This document shows positions 1 through 11,684 of a stretch of DNA of 64,000 bases, piece by piece. Source of the stretch: Mytilinidion resinicola (taxonomy: Eukaryota > Ascomycota > Dothideomycetes > Mytilinidiales > Mytilinidiaceae); assembly GCF_010093595.1 (NCBI RefSeq), contig NW_022985442.1:1635656-1699655 (forward strand), written 5' to 3'. The notes beneath the pieces were generated by a model. The model did no database searches. It had not been told where the DNA came from and worked only from the letters and a program-made list of their open reading frames with translations. Position 1 is the stretch's first letter, and each line of letters begins with the position of its first letter. The position numbers were made by a program, and so were the translations under genes.

Positions 1-3000
1 CTTGTCCGGGTCAAAGCTCGGCAGCTCAGCTGGAGTCACCGGAGAGACTGGGCTGAAGGCAGGCGTTGGCATCTCCACTGGGGACGTTGGAGAGAGCGCA
101 TTCGAGGACTGTGCCATGACCTGTTCGACAAATGCCTGCTGGGCCTTTTCGTGATAGGCCGCTCCTGTCTGAGTCGAAGGTGGCACTTCATGACGCCGAA
201 TCTCGTCTTCATCCCCATCTTCATCCTCGTCTTCATCCTCGGGGTTGAGATGCTCAGCAATGACGTTCCTGCTGTGTGCCTCATCTGCAACTATCTTGTT
301 ATGCCGTCCAGCATGCTTCTGTCGATGCGTCAATAAATCGTTCCTCGACCAGCCCTGAGAGATAGTGTAGTTCGTTGCCGTGCCCTCTGTCAAGTCATCC
401 GGTACCGCACCAGTCGTATTGGTGAAGGCGTCAAACTTCGAGCGCAAGACTAGGCTGAGGTTGTTGTCTGGTTGCTTGGACTTCTTGATGGCTTGCTTCG
501 TGTCTTTGGCTGCTGTCTGGATCGACTTCTGCACAGTCGAGAGGGCATCTGGGGCGAATATGCGGCTGAGCGCGAGATTCATGGATTGCGTGGTTTGAGA
601 CCGGACCTGACTTTTGCGAATCTTGATGCCGAAGATGTTATTCCAGCCTTGACTAAAGCCGATGGGCCGGAGGGCTCCGGCGATTGTGCCTAGGGTGCTG
701 ACGAGGAATTCGGAGCGCTCGGTCGAGGATAAAAGGGTAGATGGAGGTGTTACTGTGAAGAGCTGAGATAGGAGTGGGAGATGGGCCATTATGTCCGCGG
801 CAGATATTGGAGAAGGCCACGACGGCTTGTCACAGTATCTGGTGATTTCCGTGCCAATCTTGAATTCGATCGACATGCAAATCGCGGTGAAGACCTATGA
901 TAGAGGCATTAGCTGTTGCGTTTCGAGAGAGCAACTCGAGGCATTAGTGTTTTCAAACCTTTTCGTTGATGGCATACACCGGGAGGTCGATAGGCTTGGA
1001 CTCTAGAAGATGGGGAAGTCCATTGTAGACTGTTGTCGATGGGAGCCCTTGCTTGTCCCACTGGCCTACAAGATTCCAGAAAATGCGCGCTTGATCGCTG
1101 AACGGTAAACATGAGACAATCGTGTACATGTGATACTCTGTAATCCACTCGAGCTCAGGATGTGGGAGTTTTGATGCCAGGATGTTCGCGGATTTCGATA
1201 ATCCTTCAGAGACGATGACAGACCCGGAAGACTTTTTGGCATCCGTAACAAGATCCGGCCTGGCTATATATCGACGAAGGGGATAAGCTTTGTTAAGTTT
1301 CTTGGCCGCAGCGTGCGAGTTCTTCAGCAGAGTGCTCTCTAGATTGCTGAAACATCCAAAGGCCGGATTCATTTTCGCCGTAAATTTGTGGTATGTATGC
1401 GTATTGTCCGGAGCCGATTTGCCAGGCTTCAGATTTTCAAGCAAGCTCGCAAGGTTTTCAGCATTGATGCTTGATGGAGTAGCAGTGCTTGGAGTAGGGA
1501 AAGCTAATACCGAGCCCCACTGGTGAAGGCTGTTGGGGTCTGTAGCACTCGCAAACAGGAAATTCGTTCCAGCCTTAGCAAGTCGGCACACTTCCCAAGC
1601 ATCCATAAGATCCCATGGGTTCCTATTGCCCGCGCGGAAATATGGAAGAGAATTCCCGTAGATGATAATGCTCTTGCCTTCGTATCGGCTGAGTACATTA
1701 GTATTGGTCTCCGGATCGATGAAAGACCCAGTCAAACTGATGTTGTATATATCCACATCGAGCTGAAGCCCAGTCCGAATGAACTTGATGATCTGGTGGA
1801 TGGCCTTATTGGGCGTTCCGGAATTGACCACCAGCAAGTATCTTGATCTGGGATTGTACTGGTATATGCCGGAGATTTGCATTTTGATCAAGTGTGTCAT
1901 TACCGATCGGGCTGAAAGGACCGATGGCGTGCCTTTCTGAACCTTAGAGGGGTCAGAGAGCATTAGGTCGAGCGTAAGGACACTGTCGCTGTACTCCATA
2001 GCCGAACTGGAAACCATCAAGTCCTGGTCAATGGGAACCTCAGCACCTGGAAGAAGCTCATCGATCACGTCATCTGCAGAACTCTCTCCACTAGCATATT
2101 TCAGGTTGAAGACGCTATCAGGATCAGTCAGCCGGGTAGCTGCGTAGCGTCCATGTTGCGTTTGGACTCCATAGGGCTTTGTGGAGATGTTTTTCAGCTA
2201 GGTCGCCTGTCAGCACAGGCATGATTGAACATGTAGGCTAACTCACTGTCCACGAGAACCTGACGTTATCGCCCTTCGCCACACAGTCAAGATGTCTTGG
2301 AGGTGACAGTTGAAGCGGGTACTGGATTTGAATGGGAGCTCCGCCTCCTACATGGAACTCGGGTAGAGCCCTCTCCAATCGCTCAAATGACGCAATTAGA
2401 GAAACCTCGTGATGTATGAAAAGACTGGAGCTGGGTGCTCTATTGGCCGTTTCGTTCTTGATCAGAGCCTTGATTTCACCCGGAACCTTCACGCGTGCTC
2501 CCACCTGAATCTCCTCCGGTAAAAACGTAGCTGTTACGGGCTCAAGCCATTCCGAACCATGAACAGCAATCTTGATGGGGTTATATTTCGGCGAAGGCAT
2601 TCCACCTGGAAGGCTGTAAGCGCTTGGAACCCTTGAGGGTGTACCGCGTAAACTATACCAAAGTTCTCGACGATGAGATTTCTAATATAGATGTGCTCTC
2701 CAGGCTCGTTTATGGCGTCTTCGTTCTCGTCCACTACATCGAAGCTCACTACCTTCAACATGTATCGCTTGGGATATGTCGCCTCGGTAAGGTCTCGCTT
2801 GATCACTCTGACTTGGGAAGACCCTGTCCTTCCACTTTGTCCGCCTGAGAGGTAGGTAGCAGGAGGCATCCCAGGTGGGCCCTGAGGGCCAGAAGCAGCA
2901 TTTCCTCGTGTTATAGTTCTAGTGTGGTCGCCCACTCGATCGTCCCTGTATGTATTGTTAGCGTCGAGAAGTGTAAGATGCGCAGTAGCTTACCATCTGC

Positions 3001-3835
3001 CTCCACGGCCTCCTTGACCGCCAACGCCACCCTCTCCGGGCTGCCCATGGGTACCACTGAAGCCGCCCTTGCCACCGTTCAGTTCCCAGAATACTGAAGA
3101 CAAGGTGTCAAGGTCATCTTCTGCCACTGTTATAAAGATGTTTCCAGCGTCCGCGCCATTGGCCCCGTCAGTCCCGTAGCCGCCACTGCAAAATTATTAG
3201 ACTCCACAGCGTCATGGAAAGAGGTGGTGTGTTTGTACTTTCCACCAGGCGCACCTGGTCCTCCGGGCTACGAATCACGCATTAGCTTACGTAGATTCAA
3301 TAAATCGAAAGTACTAACCGTCGCATCCGAGTGTTTGGTGGCATCAAGTCCTCTTGAACCTTGGCCGCCTTGCTGCCCATTCTCTCCTCGACCCCCATTG
3401 CCGCCATCACCGCCCTTAACATTTAGGAAGAGGTTTTGATCCCGTCTTACTTCCCATCTGGTACCATTGAGGGTCCCTTCCCCCCCAACTTGGACGCTGT
3501 TCTGCTTTTCCGGAGCATAGCTAAGTCGCACTCGTATATCCCCGCCGGGCATCCCACTCGACGGTACGCTTGCGGATCGTCCATCAGCTCCTCGGCGCCC
3601 ATATTCGGCTGCACACACAATCAGCTTCCTCGGTCTTGTGATTGAACTCTTAAAATAGGCACAGAATTTCAGGGCGACGTGTAGGAGTTTGCGTGCAGAT
3701 TGAGAGAGCTTAATGATAGCGCCAGTGGTCCTAGGAAATATACTGACCAGTAGCGGCGCGAAGAGGGTAATCTACATTGGCATGGTAGCCATCTAGTCCA
3801 GCGGCACTAATAGAAATCTCCTCCCTTGCCTGCAT
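1..3835 (-). CDS. Large glycine-rich collagen-like protein, 3' end outside window
   Basis: Partial gene; the 3' end lies left of the window. Eight exons fit in phase on the minus strand: 3835-3748, 3608-3319, 3267-3239, 3185-2994, 2945-2659, 2605-2247, 2197-959 and 894 to the edge, giving 1126 residues so far. The start is the ATG at 3835 (MQAREEISISAAGLDG). Residues about 30-240 are rich in glycine with G-X-Y stretches (for example GGNGGRGENGQQGGQG and GPQGPPG), resembling collagen. The following 600 residues look globular. Near residue 1045 there is a run of alternating Glu and Asp, then a Pro/Ser-rich stretch. No signal peptide or membrane segment is visible. It recalls very large fungal proteins of uncharacterised families (possibly DUF7932), but that assignment is from memory. 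The function is unknown. Confidence 0.8.
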
Positions 3836-4870
3836 CACTGTTGTATGAATATGAAAGGAAAGTGAGACATGGAAGGGTAAGGCTGGACCTGCCGGGCGCG
3901 CGACATAGGAAACATTATGATATAGGTAGATGCGAACCGGTCAGGCTGCGCACGAGGTTCGGCCCTGAGCTTCGGGGCTGTCTCGTGAATGGGCGAGAAC
4001 AGCGTTCAATACGCCTCGGAGCGCCTGGATTGAATCTATGGCGTCGTTTCGAGTCCTCTGGCGGCCGTGAGTGGTCGTACATACGAGGCAGACTTTTGCC
4101 AGCATCTCTCGACATCCTGGACACGCGAGCGTGTCGGGAATGGGCGTTCGAGACCAATAAGACGACCTGGTTTCGCAAGCCTCTTTCCCAGCCTTGCGTG
4201 GGGTCTCTCCGGATTCCAAAGTTGGCTTCTCCGGCCTTTTTGCATGAGTCGCGACTGAAGTTGTTCCGAATTCTATGAAGATGTCTTCCTCTGTACTGGC
4301 CCCTCACTTAACATTAGCGCTTCTCGATCCTGGGAATTAGACCTCTCGACAATGTTCGTGGGAGGCCAGAGTTCCCTAATAAACGTGGAGAAGAGGCTTG
4401 CATGGAGTTGGCCCTCCACATGACGCTATTCCCAGACACTCTTAGCGCCAATGGTCAACCCTGAATTTCTCGTTTCCGGTTCCCCTTTCAAGATTCAACA
4501 CCAAAGCCACAATACGGAATGGGCTGCAGCTGAGAAGTTCTCGGGACGCACTTCAGCTCCTGCGCCATCAGGCTTTGGAGGCACCTTCGGGCATTTGTTC
4601 TCCGGTAGCAACCAACCAATGGGAACATATCGATAGAGCCATGTGTTATGCACTCATCCCCATCCTGGCTGGCCGTCATTGGTGAGGGTGTGTTCTCACC
4701 CCTCAGTTCTCATTCGTCTGTTCTGTTCAACTTTTCTTCATTCTCTTATCCTTACTCACAGTTCGAGACAACACGCTTCATAGACCTACACTCTCTTCTC
4801 TATCACGTTATTGTCAATCAGCCTTTATCTAGGAATAATACAGGCGCCCAAGGGGCTTCCAACTTCCGAG
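3836..4870. other. Divergent intergenic region
   Basis: This stretch separates two divergent genes. The only organised feature is a pyrimidine-rich tract at about 4690-4810, typical of a fungal core promoter or leader just upstream of the ATG at 4871. The open frames between 3915 and 4300 lie on both strands, have no recognisable product and look like chance frames in GC-rich DNA. Confidence 0.5.
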
Positions 4871-5836
4871 ATGCCCGTCCGTAAATCAAAAACAATAATT
4901 ACGCTCACAAGCACCGCGCCTCAACGTACAGGCGCGTTCGCTGCTAACTTCGTTCCGCCTCCTTACATCCCCAACTCTAGCCTACCAACCCCTCGCGCAC
5001 CGGTCACCCGCGACACCTATGCCAGTCCTTCTCTGAATTGCGACCTTGAATACTTCCATGCCATCGCGGCGGGGGAGTATGCCGGACCTATACCAGTAGA
5101 GGATCCTATGCTAGTACTGAACCTCTTCCGCGCAACCCTCACGCACATCCAGCCTATCGCCGAACGCCTAACCCTAGGACCGGCGCAAGGTGCACCGTAC
5201 TACGCTCTCAACACCAACCCCAGCACGACCTCGACCGACGAGTTCAATACACTAGTCGTAACACGCCGGCATCCCGTGACAGCTGTCTACAGCCCGGCCT
5301 GCACCGCAGACATCCAGCCAAAGTTGGACCTCGACGTGCCCGGTGTGCGCTGCGTCGCAATTCTTCATAGTAAGGGTGAGCAATACTCGCTTAGCTACGG
5401 TGATCGAAGCTCGATTGGCGATATTGGAGACTGCTACGGCCTCTACTACCGCCGCCCAAACATTAGCGACGGCTCTACGACCGAGATACCCCTCGCCTTT
5501 CTATACACGGCCGAGTCGTGGCGCACGCTCGAGGAGCTCGCGGATCAGCGTGGCATCATCTACGCCAAACGGCCAGCGTGGGGCCTCGACCCTAGCGGAC
5601 GTCCAACGGGCGAACAGGCGGATCCGCGGACGGTGGAGGCGAAGCTCGCGTACCTAGACTTCCAGCAGGTGGTTCCACAATTTGTGAGCGTTGATCGCGA
5701 CGCTCATGCCTTCATGGACGCATTAGCGGCTAGTTTCTTCGTGGTGCTTACGGTGGAGACGAGGAGGGAGCGGTGGAGGCAGGAGATGGGGAGTCTGCCG
5801 GCGTATGAGCCGAGACGGGATGCCGTGGGCAAGTAG
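4871..5836 (+). CDS. Hypothetical protein, 321 aa, single exon
   Basis: The open frame extends to 4811, but the first ATG is at 4871 (MPVRKSKTIITL), so that is taken as the start. The protein is soluble, with no signal peptide, membrane segment or low-complexity run except a Pro-rich N-terminal 50 residues. A central segment (CVAILHSKGEQYSLSYGD) and a tyrosine-rich stretch (GDCYGLYYRRP) look like a folded beta-rich domain. The C-terminal 60 residues look helical. I do not recognise the family and assign no function. Codon choice (C or G at third positions) resembles neighbouring genes and the frame is long and clean, so it is probably real. An additional upstream exon cannot be excluded. Confidence 0.65.
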   Translation: MPVRKSKTIITLTSTAPQRTGAFAANFVPPPYIPNSSLPTPRAPVTRDTYASPSLNCDLEYFHAIAAGEYAGPIPVEDPMLVLNLFRATLTHIQPIAERLTLGPAQGAPYYALNTNPSTTSTDEFNTLVVTRRHPVTAVYSPACTADIQPKLDLDVPGVRCVAILHSKGEQYSLSYGDRSSIGDIGDCYGLYYRRPNISDGSTTEIPLAFLYTAESWRTLEELADQRGIIYAKRPAWGLDPSGRPTGEQADPRTVEAKLAYLDFQQVVPQFVSVDRDAHAFMDALAASFFVVLTVETRRERWRQEMGSLPAYEPRRDAVGK

Positions 5837-7415
5837 ATAGACTGAGGTCATGGGGACGAGAATTATCACTACCGGCGCTTGAGTCTGTACATCCTCATTT
5901 ACTACAGCCGCTACGGACTCTTGCAAAAATCTGGACCGGATGTGAAGCTTGATATTGAGGGATCTGAGCTAGTAAAAAGAAGCTAGAAAAGGATCTTCAT
6001 CGCCTAGCTATTGGAGGTGCTCCTAACAACAGCAACAATCTGCCAAGCATGGTACGATAAATCGTATGCCCAGATCTAGACTAACGAGTAGTGCTGCGCT
6101 AGCGCTAGACATGCGACTTCTGCTCGGAAAGATGCCTGAATGGACGTTAGGCACCTATTGGGTTTTGGCATCTATTGAGTGTCTGTCTCTATTGATTTGC
6201 CGGATAGTTGGGTACAAGCTAACGTCTGGGCACTTTCGGACGTCATATTTTCATCGGTAGTTGTCTAGCTTCGGATGGTCGGGAGGCAGAGTTTCATCAC
6301 GTGACGTAGTCGCATGAGTCGCTCAAGCTTTTTACTGATGATAACTAGCGGCCTTAGTCAAACGCTGGATAGTCAGTAAGGCCTCTGCTTGCGGACATTA
6401 TAGGCTTGCGGATACAGCACGCGAGTGCCCTGCATATTCGAGTTTGCTGAATGTTTCAGTGAACGGGATTTGCCACTTTAGGGCCGCTGAAAAAGACTGC
6501 TCGACGATGATCTGCGGCTCTGAGCGATTATCAAGATATCACCCCATATTTCGAGGTGCAACACCAGGAAGATCAGGCCTCGTCGGGATTCTCGCTGCGA
6601 CTGCGTGCCCAGTTTGATGTCGTCGCCAAGAGCTATAATAGACTCGGCGAGAGGATGGAACTTGGCGGCGAAGTCTATGCAGCAGCCCAGTTGGGTGCGC
6701 TGCCCAAACAAAGAAACATTACTGCCACCGCCCGTCGAGGATGCAGAACATGGCGACGAGGGCGCTCGGCGGCGGAGTCGCTGAAGCCGTGAGCGCGGTC
6801 CATGGTTCGACGCGTTCCGTCGGCCGTGGCCCGCAGGCTCGACCGTTGGCTGCACAGTCGTGCTAGGCGTGTGCTGGGGACCCTGACACCGGGCCTTTGA
6901 CCTTCACGTTGTTTTTGTGGGGACCGCGAGCCGCCAACGCTTCGTGCTGCCCGTGGAGCCTCGACAGCGCGGGCACCTGACGTTATCACGCGGCGGGAGG
7001 CTCGCTTTGCGGCCGCAGGAAATCACACTGGCGGCTGCATCCCGAGCAGCGACATCGCCCATCACCGCATCGCGCACTGCAGGGTGGTGGCAGGATTGTC
7101 TTGGGGGCCACGCCGACACTAGCGCGCGAGCGAGGATTTGAAACGTCCCCCTAATCGCCGACAACGTCCACTACCACCTCTATCCCCACCACTGCTCCTC
7201 TCGCCGCCTCTTCACGCCCTGAAAGACTCCCGCCGCTGCTGCCCACCGCATCCCATCGCGTTGTGACGCCCCATCACGCTCCTGCGCCGCCCCGCAAGTG
7301 CCAGCGCCGGACCCGATCCCGACCACCCTCGAAGCGCTTCCCAGACCCCAGGACCCCAGGGCGCCACCACGTCCCCAGCTCTGTCGTGAACAGCGACGGA
7401 GAATGAACTGCTAGG
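5837..7415. other. Intergenic region with CDC24 promoter and leader
   Basis: From 5837 to about 6480 the sequence is of mixed composition with no feature I can support. From about 6780 it becomes GC-rich, and 7145-7400 is a C-rich, purine-poor tract typical of fungal transcription starts and leaders. Open frames here run on both strands without recognisable products. A three-codon upstream ORF at 7403-7414 is listed separately. Confidence 0.5.
7403..7414 (+). promoter_or_regulatory. Minimal upstream ORF in the CDC24 leader
   Basis: ATG AAC TGC TAG: three sense codons and a stop ending one base before the CDC24 start codon at 7416. If the transcript starts upstream of 7403, ribosomes would meet this ORF first and would have to leak past it or reinitiate. 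The main ATG has a purine at -3 (the context reads taggATGg). Regulation is inferred, not shown. Confidence 0.5.
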
Positions 7416-10400
7416 ATGGAGGTCGCCCTGCATTCTGGACTTGCGCGCGCTCATACCTCTCACGCGGCGCCCACGACGCACTCTCGCTTGAACTCGGCCA
7501 GCGGCCCGTCACCCCTCATGCATACCCAAAGCCACCAGAGCTACGCCAGCCAGTACTCCAACTGGTCCCACAGCACCGCCCGGGACACTCAGTCCAGCGC
7601 TGCCACCTCGACCTCGACCCTCTTCAATCCCCCCTTCCCGACCGCGACGCCCGTCAACAATGGCGGCCCAATCGAGGCCTCCGACAGTGTCCTCAACAGG
7701 CGGGCCGACAAGGATACCTCGCTTTTCCAGATCTGCCTCAACTTGCAGACACGTCTGAGGAAGGTTCCTGGCTTCGGCCACTGGCTGGTGGACGAGACTG
7801 CAGATGCCGACGACGACACAGATCCCGTTACTATCCTCTGGCGGACGTTCAGACGGGGTTATCCTTTGATGGACATCTACAATGCCCTTAACCCGGGAAG
7901 CCCTCTGGTGGTGGACGAAGGCAGGATTCCGGAAAAGAAACGACCACAAGCTGCCACTTTCAAGTTCATTCAAGCTTGCATGAATGAGTTCAAGTTCCCG
8001 GCAGCTGAGTGCTTCATCATTACCGACCTATACGGTGACGACACGACTGGATTTGTAAAGGTAAGATGAGATTTTCTTTGGCGTATTTTTTCTTCGAAGG
8101 TGTTCCCTATATACACCCAAAGCCACTCAACTTGCTTCAACTGACACTCTACTAGGTCGCCAAAGTTGTCAACCGCGTTCTCGACATCCTAGTCCAGTGC
8201 AATGTGATAAGCGAGGAGGAGGAACGCTTTGATGAATCAAACGCACCGGGCGTGAAGCGCACCCAGCGGCAACATATTGTGGATGAAATGGTCAAGACCG
8301 AGCGAACATACGTGCAGCATCTTGAGCTGCTGCAGGCTTTCAAGACGGAGGTTGAGAGGCGAGGAATCGTCACTGGTGACTGCATTCACGACATCTTCCT
8401 GAATCTAAACGCCCTGCTGGACTTCCAACGACGGTTCCTCATCCGCGTGGAACAGACGAACGCACAGCCCGAGGAAGAACAGAACTGGGGAAAGCTTTTT
8501 GTCCTGTACAAAGACGCTTTCAAGGTGTATGAGCCTTATATCGCAAATCAGAAGAAATGCGAGGATACGGCCACTCGGGAGTTCGTCAAACTAAAAGACA
8601 CCGGTGGTTCGGATGAACTGCGTCAGATGGTCGAGTCGAGCACTGTTCTAACATCTTTCCTTTTGAAGCCTTTCCAGCGACTAGCCAAATATCCTCTACT
8701 GCTCAAGGTACGTGGCTTCCCAATCACATTCAGCGTGCACTTGCTCACGTAAACAGGAATTGCGCGACAAAGGCGATCTCGATGATTCTCGGAAACAGGA
8801 TATCTCAAATGGAATCGAAGCAGCATCATCAGTGCTCCAGCGGACGAATGCAGCTATTGATCGTGAAGAGCGGCTTGAGGCGGTTGAAGAGCTCAGAACC
8901 CTTGTCGAGGACTGGAAAGGCCATCGTATTGAAGGCTTCGGAGAACTATTGCTTTACGGTACCTTCACCGTGCTAAAAGGCGAGAGTATAAGCACGAAGA
9001 ATGAGGAACGAGAGGTACTGCCATACGAACTCCAATGCCAAAGCTCCCGCTGACTTGGTGCTTATAGTATAAGATTTATCTTTTCGAGATGATCCTTCTT
9101 TGTTGCAAGGAACAAAATCCTAACAAACAGAAGAATCGCATCACGAACAAGTCTCTAACAAATAGCAAAGGCAAAGCTAAATTGCAATTGAAAGGTCGGA
9201 TTTTTATGCAAAACGTCACAGAAACTATCTCGATATCAAAACCAGGTACGCACAAACCCCTCCTCCTTCAAGTGATCAGCACACTAACGGCTCGTCCTAG
9301 GCTCATACACCTGCCAGATATTCTGGAAGGGAGATCCTGGAATCGAGAATTTCGTCATCAGGTTTCAATCCGAAGAGACCATGAAGAAGTGGGCCGCTCA
9401 AGTCGACGGACAACGGCGAGTGTGGAGAGACCACGCCAGGAGCAGCAGTAGAACGAACACAAGCGCCTCTGCGACTGAGTTCACGTTCATGCAGAATCAG
9501 CCGAACCTCGTAAATCCTTACGCGGAAGAGGAAGAGGATGACGAAGAGGAGCCCGAGGACCATGGTGCCGCTACTCCAGCCACTCAAGAAGGCTATGCCA
9601 TCAGGTCCAATGGTTCCAGTGTCAGCCTGCGATCCAGGTCAACAACTGGTGATAGCGGTCCTCCAATGGCGGAGGCAGATCCGAGGGTACCTCCACCTAG
9701 GTTCCCAATGGGTTATGAGTCCCAACCTGCGCTAACCCTTCGAACTCAGCAGCTCGCTGGTGCTACTACACCTGGAACGCATCCAGAATCGTTCTTCTCG
9801 CCCACTGTTGATTCGCCAATATCATCCCGAACAAGCTCATCCTCGGCCGGCATGTTCCCGTTCCCTCGCCAACAAGCGCCTCCCAATGCCTGGCACGGGG
9901 AAGATAGCAACCGCTTCACTGCACCAGCAATGGCACGACAAATGTCTCGAGAGGGATCCATGGGTCCCGGTGCCTACCCAGGAGGTCGTAACAATGCTAT
10001 GCAGAGACCCTCTTTACCTCCCAATGCAGGCTCACAGCACAGCGCGGTTATAGCGCAGAACAGAATGAGGTCGGCGAGCAGTCCTGATATCCATAATCCT
10101 CTCAGACAAGGTCAACGCCAAAATGGGCAACAGCCTCCTGTTCCAGAACTTCCACCGTTCCCAACCCACTACGCATATGCACCTGGAATCGTCAACCGAA
10201 GTCAGAACAACTCTCCAAATAGTATGCCGCAACCGCAACGAGCTGCCACACAGTCGCCGAACATCGCACGAGAACGCTTCCCACAGCAGCCACGTTCCCA
10301 AACAGAGATGGAGCCTTCTAATGGTTCCAATCGGTATGATCCGAGGCACGTTCCAATGCCCCGGACCATGACCCCCGCGTCTTCGTTTGACCGGACCATG

Positions 10401-10766
10401 ACACCAGCCTCTGTGGATTCGCGAACGATGTCCCCCCCTCTGCCTCAATCACAAGATGTCCAAATTCCATCGCAACTGAAAGTCAAGGTGCATTGCCCGT
10501 CAGCGGGAAGCACTATGACTCTAGTCGTGAGCACAAATATTAGTTTCCAGTCGCTGAAGGACCGAATCGATGCGAAGCTTCAGCGGTCCACCAACGTGTC
10601 ACTCAGTGCAGGCCAAGTCAAGCTGAAGTACCTCGATGAGGACGACTATGTCAGCATACAATCCGACGAGGACGTCCAGACGGCGTTTGAGACATGGAAA
10701 GAGCAGCAGCGGGATCAGATCATGGCGGGACAATTAGGAGAGATCGAGCTCTTCTGTCAACGTTGA
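7416..10766 (+). CDS. CDC24: Rho guanine nucleotide exchange factor CDC24 (Cdc42 activator)
   Basis: Exons 7416-8060, 8156-8707, 8757-9014, 9068-9245 and 9301-10766 join in phase to 1032 residues. Domain order is that of Cdc24. A calponin-homology-like domain lies at about 95-230 (LFQICLNLQTRLRKVPGFGH). A RhoGEF/DH domain follows at about 255-430 (HIVDEMVKTERTYVQHLELL, then LLKPFQRLAKYPLLLKELRDKG). A PH domain is at about 460-600 (YLFEMILLCC, then ENFVIRFQSEETMKKWA). A long Ser/Pro/Gln-rich linker leads to a C-terminal PB1 domain at about 932-1032 with its acidic OPCA motif (YLDEDDYVSIQSDEDV). In fungi this protein loads GTP on Cdc42 at sites of polarised growth, and PB1 binds the scaffold Bem1. 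The gene is complete and looks functional; the leader carries a tiny upstream ORF. Confidence 0.95.
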
Positions 10767-11684
10767 GACGATTGTGACAACAAAAATTTGGCTTCCGGCA
10801 TGGCCCGCTAGCTGGCGGCGTGGGCATTTTCCTCGGCGTTGGATCGGACCGGGATCCTATCTGCGATTACCTACTTACCTCTACTTATTCGAGGTTTTCC
10901 GGGGAGTCTTCATCATCTACCATTACACGGCGCATGGATGGTGTTTTTATTTCAAAGGCCAGGGGTTTTCTTCCGTTTACAGGATTATTTGACACGGGTG
11001 TTGTTCACTTCTTCATGTGGGTGGAACCCAACCGGCGCATTTGGGAAATTATACACCTGAATATCGCTGGATCACGATTCCATCAGTCCGGGACAAGATG
11101 TTCTCGGCGAGAACAGAATCCAAAAGGCATTGCGGCCGAGCGAAGGCCTTTTTCCCCTTCGTTTCGGGTTCGGGCGACGAGGGATGTTTTTTGACTGTTA
11201 GCTTTTCTCTTATATGATTGAGGGATGTAGCAGTTTTTGGTTGTGGGAGCGAGCGAAGCAGAGAGTCGTTGGTTGGGAGTAGTGGAGAGGAGACCATGAC
11301 TGACGAACTGCGATGAATGGAAAGCAAGGTACTGCCAATATTCCAAGAGGATGGTATATCTTGCGTGAAGAGCTACCCTATCTAGAAGGTTTTTGAATAC
11401 CAAGACTATACGCAAGCTCTCTTACCTCGAGACTGATCTAATTAGACTGGCCCTGCATCATTCAACTAGAGATGTGCACACCGCTTTTTCATTGGTAGAT
11501 GTGAGGTGTTTTCGTCAACAACATTTGTCGTGGTGCAAAATATTGGCTTGGTCAGCACAAACCCGTATGTCTATCCTTTCGTTATAGCTAGCTTCCTCCC
11601 TCGCTCATCAACTAATGCAATACATACTCCACTGAGCCGCTGCTGAACCACTCTCCTACACCGCCCACCTAACCTCACTCTTGC
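10767..11684. other. Intergenic region, CDC24 3' end to MFS pseudogene 3' end
   Basis: This is convergent intergenic sequence holding the CDC24 3' UTR and the region beyond the MFS pseudogene stop. Open frames are short and present on both strands. I see no repeat, RNA gene or further coding remnant. Confidence 0.45.

Noticed and set aside
2606..2658. Frameshift in the large glycine-rich gene near 2600-2660
   Set aside because: A 53-bp GT-AG intron from 2658 to 2606 joins NLIVENFG to GMPSPKYNP in phase, so no lesion is needed.
4811..4870. Start of the unknown gene at 4811
   Set aside because: That codon is TTG; the first ATG in the frame is at 4871.
6478..7481. Minus-strand open frames before CDC24
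   Set aside because: No recognisable domain, no plausible exon structure, and overlap with the C-rich CDC24 leader.
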